DNA of 64,000 nucleotides from Zhongshania aliphaticivorans (GCF_001586255.1 NZ_CP014544.1:3007501-3071500), one strand, 5' to 3'; positions 36,593-45,233 are shown, counted from the first letter of the stretch. Translations and numbers: made by a program. Notes: generated by a model from the sequence alone, not told the origin.

Positions 36593-37903
36593 TTAATTAT
36601 TACGGCCTTCTTGTCCTGGCAGAGTATAGACCCAAGCATCGTCACCCACATCCGCCGGTAAATTCACCTTAAATGGCGCGGTGAACGGTGCTAAAGCATT
36701 TTCGGCAGTATCCGGTGCGTATACCTGGACAGCCTCTTTCAAGACTAATGTTCGAGGTAGGCCACCCTCTTCTTGCACCGGTGTAGTCGTCTGAGTCTCT
36801 TCAATACAAACGATGGTTCCCGGCGTAAGATTGGTGTCAATGGTCTCGAGTGTTCGAGCCAACTTTCTAGCATCCGTCAAGGTTGCCTCAGCGGCATCCC
36901 GAACAATTGCATAGGCCACGGTGTCGGCAAGATTGGTACTGCTCAACACCGAACCCACCGGGCAGCATACAGTGCCAAGCTGCACACCCACCGACTCAAC
37001 AACATCAACCACCTCTCTGGCAAAGCCGCGAATCGAATCGAGGCCAACCAATAATGAGGCGTCAATTTCGGTTGCTGCTGCTGTCACTACATCATTTTGC
37101 TGCTCGTAATTGGCCGGGCAGGCGCAAGCATCAACAACACCCAAGGTTGTCGGCGTACCTAGCAAGCAATCAGTATAGGCATCGGCGACATAAACTTCGC
37201 CCGTCGTTGCGGTTGTAGTCGTAGTGGTAGTCGTGGTGGTTCCGCTGCCAGTGCTAACAGGTTCACAGGGGCTGCCCGTCACCACCTTTTGCGACATATA
37301 GCGGGATTTTATTGCCTCTGGCTGTATCGCGCAGGCGCTCGCTGTTTCGCGGAATAAAAAACCTTTAATACCGTCGGGTGATCGACCAATGGCGTAGGTA
37401 GGACCGTCTTGCAACTTATAGAGATAACTCACCGCACCGGTAGCCGACAAATTCTCTATACCAACATTGTCTGCTGCTTCGTCGCTAGAGGCTTTAATAC
37501 AAGGCGTTCCGGTGCAATCTGCGCCGTCATAGTAAACAGCTTCCCGAGATGTAAATCGGTCGTCACGAATACTGATCAGCGCGCGATAATTACGATGTTC
37601 TGGGTCTGGCGACAGTGGCGCAACTGTGCGGTCAATATAGGGAATCCGCGGCGCTTCATGCTCGTCGTAATCTACGGCCTTACCCAAGATCAAGCCATTG
37701 GCATCGTAAACCGTCACTTCACGGGACTGCTTCTGCACGTATTGCTTAAACAAAGCATCACGTATTGCGACAATACCGACAAACGTACCAATGACCAAAA
37801 CTGTGCTGATGAGTATCAGTTCAATCGTGATAATAAAACCTTTCTGCCGAACACGTTGAGGCTTAGTTCCTGAGAAATTCGATTTTTTAACAAGATCATT
37901 CAT
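36593..37903 (-). CDS. Large pilin-like protein at the end of the tad operon
   Basis: 436 residues from the ATG at 37903. The N-terminus (basic leader, then KGFIITIELILISTVLVIG and a 20-residue hydrophobic helix ending in AIRDALF) parallels that of the seven small pilin-like proteins (GGFIMTTELVLL...SMRDSV), including the Gly-Phe and the Glu six residues after the Gly. The rest is a large soluble domain with seven or more Cys and a run of ten Thr at residues 222-231. It lies downstream of tadC in the same direction. Likely a minor pilin, tip adhesin or TadE/G-equivalent; family not recognised. Confidence 0.65.
   Translation of the reverse strand: MNDLVKKSNFSGTKPQRVRQKGFIITIELILISTVLVIGTFVGIVAIRDALFKQYVQKQSREVTVYDANGLILGKAVDYDEHEAPRIPYIDRTVAPLSPDPEHRNYRALISIRDDRFTSREAVYYDGADCTGTPCIKASSDEAADNVGIENLSATGAVSYLYKLQDGPTYAIGRSPDGIKGFLFRETASACAIQPEAIKSRYMSQKVVTGSPCEPVSTGSGTTTTTTTTTTATTGEVYVADAYTDCLLGTPTTLGVVDACACPANYEQQNDVVTAAATEIDASLLVGLDSIRGFAREVVDVVESVGVQLGTVCCPVGSVLSSTNLADTVAYAIVRDAAEATLTDARKLARTLETIDTNLTPGTIVCIEETQTTTPVQEEGGLPRTLVLKEAVQVYAPDTAENALAPFTAPFKVNLPADVGDDAWVYTLPGQEGRNN
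37202..37240 (-). repeat. Threonine-codon microsatellite
   Basis: Encodes T222-T231, A232 and T233-T234 of the large pilin-like protein with mixed ACN codons (several ACC/ACT/ACG), giving a low-complexity linker. Possible O-glycosylation or length-variable hinge. Confidence 0.6.
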
Positions 37904-37953
37904 GTAAATACAGGCTCCCGCCAATCATTTTTCACGACCCATTGCCGCCGCGT

Positions 37954-38796
37954 TTAAAATAAGTCTTTTAATGCTGCCATGACCTCAATGACTTGAGCTC
38001 CAGCAGGGTAAAATATCAGCACGATGAACATGGGAAAACACACCATCAGCATGGGTAGCATTGCTTCCATCGTCTTACGGTTTACTAATGCGGTTCCCTG
38101 CTGCGCCTGTCTCGCACGTAATAACTGCGCTTGCGCCTCTAAAGTATCGGCCACTGGTGAACCCACTTTAAAGCCAACGTTCAGCACTGCCGCGAGACGG
38201 CGTAAATCTTGTACTCCGGTTCGTTTGGCAAGCCGAGTAAAGGCTTCGTCACGAGCGCGGCCAGCGTCAATTTCACGCAGCAAGAGACTCACTTCTTGCG
38301 AGAGCGGATTTTTACGACTCAAACCGTATTGCGCTGCGCTATCAAAAGCGCGGGTTAAGCTCAATCCTGATTTTAAGTAGACCACCATCAAATTAGCAAA
38401 AAATGAGAGTGATCGCTCTATCGACGAGCGCCGACTTTTCCGCGCCAACAGAAACCAGAGGTCAATAATTACAAAACTAACAACACCAATAAGCAGCACA
38501 GCCCATAATAGCAAACCCTCTTGAAATATCTCGAGTAATACCATCGGTACTAAAACAGCTAACACCACCTTACTAATCCAGTAAACCCAAAAAAGTTTCT
38601 CAGGAGAATAGCCACTTTGCCGAATCAACTTGCGGGGATAAACTGAAAATCGCCGTTTGTCATCGTCGAAGTCAAATCCGTCAAACTCCTTCTCAGTAAC
38701 CTGTTCAATACCGCCAGACCGCATCTTTAGCGCGATAGCGCCAATAAACATCAACAGTACGAGTACACCCAGGTCAAACCACCAGCTCTCGTTCAT
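37954..38796 (-). CDS. tadC: Tad secretion platform protein TadC
   Basis: 280 residues from the ATG at 38796, preceded by GAGGA and overlapping the tadB stop (ATGA). T2SF domain with hydrophobic helices at the N-terminus (LGVLVLLMFIGAIAL), middle (VVLAVLVPMVLLEI; LLWAVLLIGVVSFVIID) and C-terminus (AMLPMLMVCFPMFIVLIF). Motif YLKSGLSLTRAFDSAA and ALVNRKTMEAMLPMLMV fit TadC. Forms the inner-membrane platform with TadB on which TadA acts. Confidence 0.88.
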   Translation of the reverse strand: MNESWWFDLGVLVLLMFIGAIALKMRSGGIEQVTEKEFDGFDFDDDKRRFSVYPRKLIRQSGYSPEKLFWVYWISKVVLAVLVPMVLLEIFQEGLLLWAVLLIGVVSFVIIDLWFLLARKSRRSSIERSLSFFANLMVVYLKSGLSLTRAFDSAAQYGLSRKNPLSQEVSLLLREIDAGRARDEAFTRLAKRTGVQDLRRLAAVLNVGFKVGSPVADTLEAQAQLLRARQAQQGTALVNRKTMEAMLPMLMVCFPMFIVLIFYPAGAQVIEVMAALKDLF

Positions 38797-39680
38797 AGTT
38801 CTGTCCTCAACAGGCGACGCAACCAAAGGTAACCAAACACTTGTAGTAATATAGCGCCTAATACGTATGTCGCGCCGTCGGGATTATTTTTTAAGGGGTC
38901 AAACCAATGGGGTTCACGCCACAAAAATAGCGGCACCAACAAATATGGCAGCGCACCCGTAAATACGGCGGAATAGCGAACCCCAGACAATTGACCCGTA
39001 ATCAGCATCCGCAACCGCAATTGATCGCGAATAAGTTCACTAATGGACTTTAACAACAAGCCAAAATCACTACCTGAATGCCACTTGGAGATTAGCGCCT
39101 GCGAAAATAAACGCACCCCTTCGGTGTCATAGCGCTTTTGCATGCGATCAACGGCAACTTCAATGGTTAAACCGTAATCGAGGCGTTCAACGATTTCCGT
39201 TAGCTCTTTCTTTATTGCGCCGTCAGATGCATCTGCCGCCACCAGTAAGGCGTGTCTTGCCGTCACCCCGCCTTGAATCGCGGCCTGAATTAAATCGAGA
39301 GAATCAACGAGACGCTCTTCAAACTTACGACGGCGCCACAAGCTCATATCATTGATTATAAAAAATGCCATGCAGGTAAAGCCGGCGGCAGCGAGAAGCG
39401 CAAACCGGCCCATATCTGGAAATAACTCAATAAACAGAAAGTACACACAGGCGCCAAGTATACCAATAATGGCGATGACCAGTATGGGTTCAACTTGTAA
39501 ATTTAAGGTTCGTAAGCTACCGCGCAATTTCGACGGCTTACGGACTCGTATAGGTTTGTCTTCAAACAATACATCCACTGGGGTACTTGTCGCGGAACTC
39601 GCGGTACGATTACTCCAGAAAAAATAAGCTGAATACAAGGCGACACAAACACACAGTGCAACCAACAGTATATCTATCAC
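38793..39680 (-). CDS. tadB: Tad secretion platform protein TadB
   Basis: 295 residues starting at a GTG that overlaps the tadA stop (GTGA). Four hydrophobic helices and a T2SF domain (LVDSLDLIQAAIQGGVTARHAL; LFSQALISKWHSGSDFGLLL). Length and arrangement fit TadB. Partner of TadC in the pilus assembly platform. Confidence 0.88.
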   Translation of the reverse strand: MIDILLVALCVCVALYSAYFFWSNRTASSATSTPVDVLFEDKPIRVRKPSKLRGSLRTLNLQVEPILVIAIIGILGACVYFLFIELFPDMGRFALLAAAGFTCMAFFIINDMSLWRRRKFEERLVDSLDLIQAAIQGGVTARHALLVAADASDGAIKKELTEIVERLDYGLTIEVAVDRMQKRYDTEGVRLFSQALISKWHSGSDFGLLLKSISELIRDQLRLRMLITGQLSGVRYSAVFTGALPYLLVPLFLWREPHWFDPLKNNPDGATYVLGAILLQVFGYLWLRRLLRTEL

Positions 39681-40999
39681 GACACCGCACTCCTTACGTC
39701 CAGAGCGGGCCCGAGATCAATATCAACAGAAAAGCCCTGAGCCTCTACGCGCTCCAAAAAGTCTACCTTCTCACCGGTGTACCAGTGTTTACCCTGAATA
39801 CGCCCCTCATCATTGAGGCCCTCGGTTTTAAACCGGAACAATTCTTTGACGGACAATTCACCGCCGTCACGCACCACTTCACCAAGGCTCACCACACGGC
39901 GCGAACCGTCACGAAAACGCATTACGTGCACGACCACCTGAATGGCAGAGGCGATCATTTCCTTAACCGAATCGCGGGGCACACCAGAGTCACTCATTAG
40001 TGCTAGGGACTCTAAGCGGCGTAGCACGTCAGCTAGGCTATTGGCGTGAACAGTGGTTAAACTGCCATCATGTCCTACATTCATGGCCTGTAGCATATCC
40101 ATAACTTCGCCGCCGCGCACCTCACCAACTATGATGCGATCTGCGCGCATCCGCAATGCGGTTCGAACTAGCTCACGAAGATTAACGCTACCAATACCTT
40201 CTAAGTTACCAGGTCGGGACTCAAGGGGAATGACGTGGGGGTGATCCAAGCGCAGCTCAGAAGTTTCTTCTATAGTGATAATGCGTTCATGATCCGGAAT
40301 CGATTTAGAAAGCACATTTAACAAGGTGGTTTTACCCGCCGCCGCACTTCCTGCCACAATAACATTCACACCTGCCTCCACGGCCATTTGCAGAAGATCA
40401 AGCATCGGCTGACTGATAAATCCGCCTGTCACAAGGTCCGCAGGTTCTATTCTTTCTTTACGGAAACGCCGGATTGAGACAACCGCGCCCTTTGAACAAA
40501 GCGGCGGTATCACTGCATGCAAGCGACTGCCATCGGCTAATTTTGCATCTACCATTGGTGTACTCGCATCAAGGTGTCGGCCTTGAACGCCAATAATACG
40601 ATCTAAGAATCGCCGCAAATGGGCTTCGTCGTCAAAGCGCGCGTCCGTTTTTTGGAGGCGGCCGGCGCGATCAATCCAAATTTCGTGGGCACCATTGACT
40701 AGAATGTCGGTAATATCATCTTCAAGCATAAAGGGCGCCAATGGGCCCATGCCGCTTAACTCTTCAAGAATTTCGCGCTCAAGTTGATTACGTTCTGCTT
40801 GTGATATTTCTACACCGCGGCTGCGGCTTAAATCATTAACAATCCATTCTAGTTTCTCTTTTACCTGGCTGGTGTCGCCGAGTGATTTAGCGCCATCACT
40901 GTCTAGCGTATCGATTAAGCGGCGATGAACCATGCCCCTTAGGCGTCGAAAATAATCTGCGCCACCTTTGTCCTTGTTCTCATCGCCCAAAATATTCAC
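39677..40999 (-). CDS. tadA: Tad pilus assembly ATPase TadA (CpaF)
   Basis: A 440-residue secretion ATPase. Starts at GTG with GGAG ten bases upstream. Walker A is GSAAAGKTT, the Asp box TIEETSELRL, Walker B RADRIIVGEVRGGEVMDML, and the His box GHDGSLTTVHAN; all are intact. The N-terminal region is the CpaF type (ILVNGAHEIWIDRAGRL). Powers pilin polymerisation. It is 53 bp after the first cpaB gene and is translationally coupled to tadB. Confidence 0.95.
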   Translation of the reverse strand: MNILGDENKDKGGADYFRRLRGMVHRRLIDTLDSDGAKSLGDTSQVKEKLEWIVNDLSRSRGVEISQAERNQLEREILEELSGMGPLAPFMLEDDITDILVNGAHEIWIDRAGRLQKTDARFDDEAHLRRFLDRIIGVQGRHLDASTPMVDAKLADGSRLHAVIPPLCSKGAVVSIRRFRKERIEPADLVTGGFISQPMLDLLQMAVEAGVNVIVAGSAAAGKTTLLNVLSKSIPDHERIITIEETSELRLDHPHVIPLESRPGNLEGIGSVNLRELVRTALRMRADRIIVGEVRGGEVMDMLQAMNVGHDGSLTTVHANSLADVLRRLESLALMSDSGVPRDSVKEMIASAIQVVVHVMRFRDGSRRVVSLGEVVRDGGELSVKELFRFKTEGLNDEGRIQGKHWYTGEKVDFLERVEAQGFSVDIDLGPALDVRSAVS

Positions 41000-41051
41000 A
41001 AGTCTATCTCCACTTCAAATTCACTAAGGATCAAGCTATTTTTCACTAAAC

Positions 41052-41819
41052 TTACAGTCGAATATTCACTCTGCTGCGACTCAAACCCGATACTACTTCT
41101 ATTGAACGGTGGGTTGGCACCGCTCTTACTCGAAGCGGCTGGCCATCCGCCAGGTCATGACTGCCGTGCAGTACCAAGCTCACCTTATCGTTGCTGCCAA
41201 TGCTGGCAAGCGGGTAAACATCATCTGGGTAGACCGCAACCACCAACGACACGCCGGTTCTACTTCCAGACTTATTCTTGGGCTTTTGCTTAAGCATACT
41301 AATCGGGCCGCCGTCAGCCGCAGCCTGTGACTTTGCGCTGCCGTCCATCACCCCAATGAGGCGAACATCCCTCGCCACGGTTCTTACACCACCACGGCCC
41401 GTCACCAGTACATCCAGACGATCACCACCGGTCAATTGTGAGTGCGGAATACCGCCAGCATTGGGGATCAGGGTGTATAGCACCCGTCCCTCGGGAATCG
41501 CTTGTGCCAGGGTTTTGCGGGCTGGCGCTGGAGCAATATCGTCGGGCTTAAACGTGTCACCCTCTTTTTTAGCAATTTTAAGGCGCTTACCAAACAAAGA
41601 GCGCGGATCGGACATAACATTAGCGCCGTCACTAATTCTCGCCTCTTTAAGCATATTGGGCATTATCACCGCGCCCGCGGCAATATCGCCTCCCGCTACC
41701 CAACCTGGCTCAGTGGTCATCCTGTCAACCTGACGAAGGCCCAGTACCGACGCCAACATGCTTGATGCAAAGAACAGAATTAATGATGCTGTTGCGCTGC
41801 CTGTTAGTTTGCGTTTCAT
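41052..41819 (-). CDS. cpaB: Tad assembly protein CpaB/RcpC (copy 1)
   Basis: A 255-residue exported protein with an N-terminal membrane helix (ATASLILFFASSMLASVLG), a SAF domain (GDIAAGAVIMPNML) and the RcpC region (GRVLYTLIPNAGGIPHSQLTGGDRLDVLVTGRG). Thought to gate or stabilise the outer-membrane secretin. First gene of the cpaB-tadA-tadB-tadC-large-pilin operon. Only about five residues differ from copy 2 over the whole length. Confidence 0.88.
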   Translation of the reverse strand: MKRKLTGSATASLILFFASSMLASVLGLRQVDRMTTEPGWVAGGDIAAGAVIMPNMLKEARISDGANVMSDPRSLFGKRLKIAKKEGDTFKPDDIAPAPARKTLAQAIPEGRVLYTLIPNAGGIPHSQLTGGDRLDVLVTGRGGVRTVARDVRLIGVMDGSAKSQAAADGGPISMLKQKPKNKSGSRTGVSLVVAVYPDDVYPLASIGSNDKVSLVLHGSHDLADGQPLRVRAVPTHRSIEVVSGLSRSRVNIRL

Positions 41820-41898
41820 GGTATTTCTCCGATTCTGTAGTCTGGCATTTACTGTATGCGGTGTGAAAGTCGTATCAACTTTCCTATTACAGTATGTA

Positions 41899-41915
41899 TT
41901 GCAGCCAACGTGCCA
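41899..41915 (-). promoter_or_regulatory. Sigma-54 promoter of the cpaB1-tadABC operon
   Basis: Minus strand TGGCAC-N5-CTGCAA, consensus -24, about 79 bp before the ATG. Confidence 0.78.
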
Positions 41916-42002
41916 GCTTCAGAAAACGGCCTGACAATATATTATCTTTATAAATTTCAATAAGTTAAGAGGACATAAACAACAAGCTTAGGGGAATTGC
42001 TT

Positions 42003-42015
42003 TTGCATTTTGCAA
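42003..42015. promoter_or_regulatory. LuxO-type box proximal to cpaB copy 1
   Basis: TTGCATTTTGCAA, exact match, centre about 95 bp from the -24 GG. Confidence 0.75.
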
Positions 42016-42040
42016 TTATTTTTCTATTCGACCGGATTTT

Positions 42041-42053
42041 TCGCATTTTGCAA
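42041..42053. promoter_or_regulatory. LuxO-type box distal to cpaB copy 1
   Basis: TCGCATTTTGCAA, one mismatch, centre about 133 bp from the -24 GG. The two boxes together show both spacing classes seen elsewhere in the window. Confidence 0.7.
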
Positions 42054-42161
42054 TGCATTCCAGAATACTCTCCCCAGCTTCAGCACCTTAATTCGCTTAA
42101 GGTACTTATATGGTTCGCAAAAATGGAACACGCAGCGCCATTCAACTCGCCTATGTCGTTA

Positions 42162-42929
42162 TCATAGACGGATATGCACCTTGCTGCGACTCAAACCCGA
42201 TACCACTTCTACCGAACGATGAGTTGGTACCGCTCTTACTCGAAGCGGCTGGCCATCCGCCAGGTCACGGCTGCCGTGCAGTACCAAGCTCACCTTATCG
42301 TTGCTGCCAATGCTGGCAAGCGGGTAAACATCATCTGGGTAGACCGCAACCACCAACGACACGCCGGTTCTACTTCCAGACTTATTCTTGGGCTTTTGCT
42401 TAAGCATACTAATCGGGCCGCCGTCAGCCGCAGCCTGTGACTTTGCGCTACCGTCCATCACCCCAATGAGGCGAACATCCCTCGCCACGGTTCTTACACC
42501 ACCACGGCCCGTCACCAGTACATCCAGACGATCACCACCGGTCAATTGTGAGTGCGGAATACCGCCAGCATTGGGGATCAGGGTGTATAGCACCCGTCCC
42601 TCGGGAATCGCTTGTGCCAGGGTTTTGCGGGCTGGCGCTGGAGCAATATCGTCGGGCTTAAACGTGTCACCCTCTTTTTTAGCAATTTTAAGGCGCTTAC
42701 CAAACAAAGAGCGCGGATCGGACATAACATTAGCGCCGTCACTAATTCTCGCCTCTTTAAGCATATTGGGCATTATCACCGCGCCCGCGGCAATATCGCC
42801 TCCCGCTACCCAACCTGGCTCAGTGGTCATCCTGTCAACCTGACGAAGGCCCAGTACCGACGCCAACATGCTAGATGCAAAAAACAATACCAATGATGCT
42901 GTTGCGCTGCCTGTTAGTTTGCGTTTCAT
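42162..42929 (-). CDS. cpaB: Tad assembly protein CpaB/RcpC (copy 2)
   Basis: A 255-residue protein from the ATG at 42929; GAGG precedes it, so an in-frame ATG four codons earlier is less likely. Same helix, SAF domain and RcpC region as copy 1; differences are conservative (I/V near the helix, H/R, I/V, and SRVNIRL against SKVHIRL at the end). It has an independent sigma-54 element and box. Downstream of the last pilin cassette, which ends in a strong terminator, so it is its own transcription unit. Confidence 0.88.
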   Translation of the reverse strand: MKRKLTGSATASLVLFFASSMLASVLGLRQVDRMTTEPGWVAGGDIAAGAVIMPNMLKEARISDGANVMSDPRSLFGKRLKIAKKEGDTFKPDDIAPAPARKTLAQAIPEGRVLYTLIPNAGGIPHSQLTGGDRLDVLVTGRGGVRTVARDVRLIGVMDGSAKSQAAADGGPISMLKQKPKNKSGSRTGVSLVVAVYPDDVYPLASIGSNDKVSLVLHGSRDLADGQPLRVRAVPTHRSVEVVSGLSRSKVHIRL

Positions 42930-43001
42930 GTTAAACCTCATTAATTTATTTCATGTACTAATAATTTTTCGACACATTAATCGTCGCTTCTAATACAGGT
43001 A

Positions 43002-43018
43002 AAGCAATTTTCTAGCCA
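43002..43018 (-). promoter_or_regulatory. Sigma-54 promoter of cpaB copy 2
   Basis: Minus strand TGGCTA-N5-TTGCTT; -12 is good, -24 has two changes. About 72 bp before the ATG. Confidence 0.6.
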
Positions 43019-43112
43019 ACAGAGAACGTAACTATAAATAGTTAAATATCAGTAGCTTAAAGAACATTTAACGAGGACCTGCTGCTCTGAAATAAACTTT
43101 CTCAATCATGAA

Positions 43113-43125
43113 TTGCAAAATGAAA
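43113..43125. promoter_or_regulatory. LuxO-type box upstream of cpaB copy 2
   Basis: On the minus strand TTTCATTTTGCAA, the same variant as before pilin-like gene G. Centre about 102 bp from the -24 GG. Confidence 0.6.
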
Positions 43126-43175
43126 ATCAAATTAATCAACAGACTTCAGCCTCACCCTTAGGGCTCCTCAAAATA

Positions 43176-43208
43176 AAAAGCAATGGCGCCTAAGGCACCA
43201 TTGCTTTT
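43176..43208 (-). terminator. Rho-independent terminator after pilin-like gene A
   Basis: Stem AAAAGCAATGGCGCC / GGCACCATTGCTTTT with one mismatch and a 3-base loop, A/T-flanked on both sides, 48 bp after the stop. Likely to work in both directions. Confidence 0.8.
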
Positions 43209-43256
43209 ATGAATTAAAACCCTAGCACTAAGGCCAAGGTATTTAGGAACTAAACC

Positions 43257-43634
43257 TTACAAAGGCGAAGTCTGCAAACCGGCGCTAGAAGCCTGGGCAT
43301 CAGCAGTGTCACCTGTTGGGCCTTCGTCATTGTCAATAGTGAAGGTGAAGCCAGTGTCGTCGCCAGCCAAAGTATCAACTGCGTCATCAAAACCTGAACC
43401 AGCAATAACCGCAGTGTTCTGGTTGTTCTTAATGCCGTCAAAGGCGTAGCTTTGATCCAGGGCGCCAATCGCTTCGGCAACATCTTCCATTTCGGCGTTA
43501 ACAGAATCGCGCATGGATACTAGGCCTACGATCATGCCGACAACCATAGTCGTGGTCAGAAGAACCAACTCAGTGGTCATGATGAAACCGCCCTGCTTCT
43601 TGTTACGGATGCTTGATTTGCTTTGAATCTTCAT
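43257..43634 (-). CDS. Small pilin-like protein A (second gene of cassette B-A)
   Basis: 125 residues from the ATG at 43634; AGGTGA sits just upstream, and the GTG three codons earlier is part of that site. Basic leader (about 16 residues), GG-FIMTTELVLLTTTMVVGMIVGLV helix, then SMRDSVNAEMEDVAEAIGALDQSY and a soluble Asp/Gly-rich tail (TIDNDEGPTGDTADAQ). This variant has DAVDTLAG. The layout (leader, Gly, Glu22, hydrophobic helix) is that of a class of type IV-like prepilin, and the gene lies within a tad locus. Candidate major pilin; not a recognised Flp sequence. Confidence 0.7.
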   Translation of the reverse strand: MKIQSKSSIRNKKQGGFIMTTELVLLTTTMVVGMIVGLVSMRDSVNAEMEDVAEAIGALDQSYAFDGIKNNQNTAVIAGSGFDDAVDTLAGDDTGFTFTIDNDEGPTGDTADAQASSAGLQTSPL

Positions 43635-43705
43635 AATGTTCACCTGTTTATTTAAGAGTAGTTTTAAAATTTCGTATCAGTGTTTGGAGCTTGAATTCGT
43701 TTAAG

Positions 43706-43729
43706 CCTTAGCGCCCTCAGGCGCTAAGG
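43706..43729 (-). other. Intercistronic hairpin between pilin-like genes B and A
   Basis: CCTTAGCGCC-CTCA-GGCGCTAAGG, a perfect 10-bp stem in the 104-bp spacer, with no T-run. May stabilise, process or attenuate the two-gene mRNA. Confidence 0.65.
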
Positions 43730-43738
43730 AGGCCGCCC

Positions 43739-44116
43739 TTAGAGAGGCGAAGTCTGCAAGCCGGCGCTAGAAGCCTGGGCATCAGCAGTGTCACCTGTTG
43801 GGCCTTCGTCATTATCGATAGTGAAGGTGAAGCCAGTGTCGTCGCCAGCCAGTGCATCAACTGCATCATCAAAGCCTGAACCAGCAATAACCGCAGTGTT
43901 CTGGTTGTTCTTGATGCCGTCAAAGGCGTAGCTTTGATCCAGGGCGCCAATTGCTTCGGCAACATCTTCCATCTCGGCGTTAACTGAGTCGCGCATTGAT
44001 ACTAGGCCTACGATCATGCCAACAACCATAGTCGTGGTCAGAAGAACCAACTCAGTGGTCATGATGAAACCGCCCTGCTTCTTGTTACGGATGCTTGATT
44101 TGCTTTGAATTTTCAT
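43739..44116 (-). CDS. Small pilin-like protein B (first gene of cassette B-A)
   Basis: 125 residues from the ATG at 44116 with AGGTGAACATT upstream. Same leader and helix as the other copies; tail TIDNDEGPTGDTADAQASS with DAVDALAG. The protein is identical to copy E, although silent codon differences exist between the two genes, so they are not just a very recent copy. Driven by the sigma-54 element at 44220. Confidence 0.7.
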   Translation of the reverse strand: MKIQSKSSIRNKKQGGFIMTTELVLLTTTMVVGMIVGLVSMRDSVNAEMEDVAEAIGALDQSYAFDGIKNNQNTAVIAGSGFDDAVDALAGDDTGFTFTIDNDEGPTGDTADAQASSAGLQTSPL

Positions 44117-44219
44117 AATGTTCACCTTTAATAATGTAGAAATAGTTAAGCGTTAATTTAATGGTTTGGCGAAATTCGTAGATCTCTACCAGACCGTTTC
44201 TGAATTTCTGATTAATAGA

Positions 44220-44236
44220 TTGCAGGTGACGTGCCA
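44220..44236 (-). promoter_or_regulatory. Sigma-54 promoter of cassette B-A
   Basis: Minus strand TGGCAC-N5-CTGCAA, 104 bp from ATG to the -12 edge. The interval to the ATG has the same length in all four cassettes. Confidence 0.8.
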
Positions 44237-44365
44237 GACTGAATGAGATCGCGATAATTTATTTTTTATTTTTACAAATCAGTATCTTACGACAAACCAA
44301 AACACAGAAAAGTCGAATACATTAGCTCATCAATCACGAATAATTCGCGCCTAAAGCAGGGTGAA

Positions 44366-44378
44366 TTGCATTTTGCAA
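44366..44378. promoter_or_regulatory. LuxO-type box of cassette B-A
   Basis: TTGCATTTTGCAA, exact match, centre 137.5 bp from the -24 GG. Confidence 0.75.
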
Positions 44379-44397
44379 AGCGGTTTAATTATTCGCT

Positions 44398-44603
44398 TGT
44401 AAATTTCGCAGCGAAGACAGAAAGCAAGTCTAAGAGGCGCACCTAAACAGCGACGTTCGAGCCAAGGAGTGAGGCTAGCCGCTTGATATTTATCCCAAAC
44501 CAACAGCAAAAAAGCGATGCGGCCAAAGGCTGCATCGCTTTTTAATTGCTTTTTAATTGCTTGTTAAGCCCCAGTCCTAAGGCCGGGGCTTTAGTACTAA
44601 ACC
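44398..44603. repeat. 206-bp duplicated 3' flank (copy next to gene C)
   Basis: Near-identical to 45266-45471 next to gene D, including the terminator and hairpin. It shows that gene C has the 3' flank of a second-position gene. Confidence 0.8.
44508..44543 (-). terminator. Terminator of pilin-like gene C
   Basis: Stem AAAAAAGCGATGC / GCATCGCTTTTT with an inner GCC/GGC pairing. A/T runs on both sides. Confidence 0.8.
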
Positions 44604-44984
44604 TTACAAAGGTGAAGTCTGCAGACCAGCGCTAGATGCCTGAGTGTCAGCAGTGTTAGTGCTACCTGGGCCTTCGTCTGAGTCAACTACAAAGGTGAAG
44701 CCAGTGTCGTCGCCAGCCAGTGCATCAACTGCATCATCAAAGCCTGAACCAGCAATAACCGCAGTGTTCTGGTTGTTCTTGATGCCGTCAAAGGCGTAGC
44801 TTTGATCCAGGGCGCCAATCGCTTCGGCAACATCTTCCATCTCGGCGTTAACAGAATCGCGCATCGATACTAGGCCTACGATCATGCCAACAACCATAGT
44901 CGTGGTTAACAGAACCAACTCAGTGGTCATGATGAAACCGCCCTGCTTCTTGTTACGGATGCTTGATTTGCTTTGAATCTTCAT
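44604..44984 (-). CDS. Small pilin-like protein C (single-gene cassette)
   Basis: 126 residues from the ATG at 44984. Same leader and helix; tail variant VVDSDEGPGSTNTADTQ, shared only with copy G. The upstream region is of the first-gene type and the last 40 bp plus 3' flank are of the second-gene type (like D), so this gene looks like a recombinant of a G-like and a D-like copy. Own promoter and terminator. Confidence 0.7.
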   Translation of the reverse strand: MKIQSKSSIRNKKQGGFIMTTELVLLTTTMVVGMIVGLVSMRDSVNAEMEDVAEAIGALDQSYAFDGIKNNQNTAVIAGSGFDDAVDALAGDDTGFTFVVDSDEGPGSTNTADTQASSAGLQTSPL

Positions 44985-45087
44985 AATGTTCACCTTTAAT
45001 AATTTAAAAATAGTTAAGCGTTAATTTAATGGTTTGGCGAAATTCGTAGATCTCTACCAGACCGTTTCTGAATTTCTGATTAATAGA

Positions 45088-45104
45088 CTGCAGGTGACGT
45101 GCCA
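45088..45104 (-). promoter_or_regulatory. Sigma-54 promoter of cassette C
   Basis: Minus strand TGGCAC-N5-CTGCAG, same location relative to the ATG as in the other cassettes. Confidence 0.78.
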
Positions 45105-45233
45105 GACTGAAGACAATAGCGATAATTTATTTTTTATTGTTAAAAAACAATAGCTTACTGAAACATAGACCTTTGCCAAATGAAATTCAGAGCGGCACCA
45201 GAACAAGGAAATTAGCGCCTAAACGAATATGAT

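Larger units (their letters stand above)
41820..42161. other. Promoter region of the cpaB1-tadABC operon
   Basis: 342 bp between the cpaB copies. Holds one sigma-54 element and two LuxO-type boxes. No terminator with a U-tract after copy 2 was seen, so some read-through from copy 2 is possible. Confidence 0.6.
42930..43256. other. Region between cpaB copy 2 and pilin-like gene A
   Basis: 327 bp with the cpaB2 sigma-54 element and box and the terminator of gene A; no further gene. Confidence 0.6.
44117..44603. other. Control region between pilin-like genes C and B
   Basis: 487 bp. Contains, in minus-strand order, the C terminator, a 206-bp segment (44398-44603) duplicated at 45266-45471, the LuxO-type box, the sigma-54 element and the conserved 5' leader of B. 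Confidence 0.75.

Noticed and set aside
41278-42843. Two identical 151-codon plus-strand frames opposite the cpaB copies
   Set aside because: They are duplicated only because cpaB is duplicated, and show no ribosome-binding site or recognisable protein.
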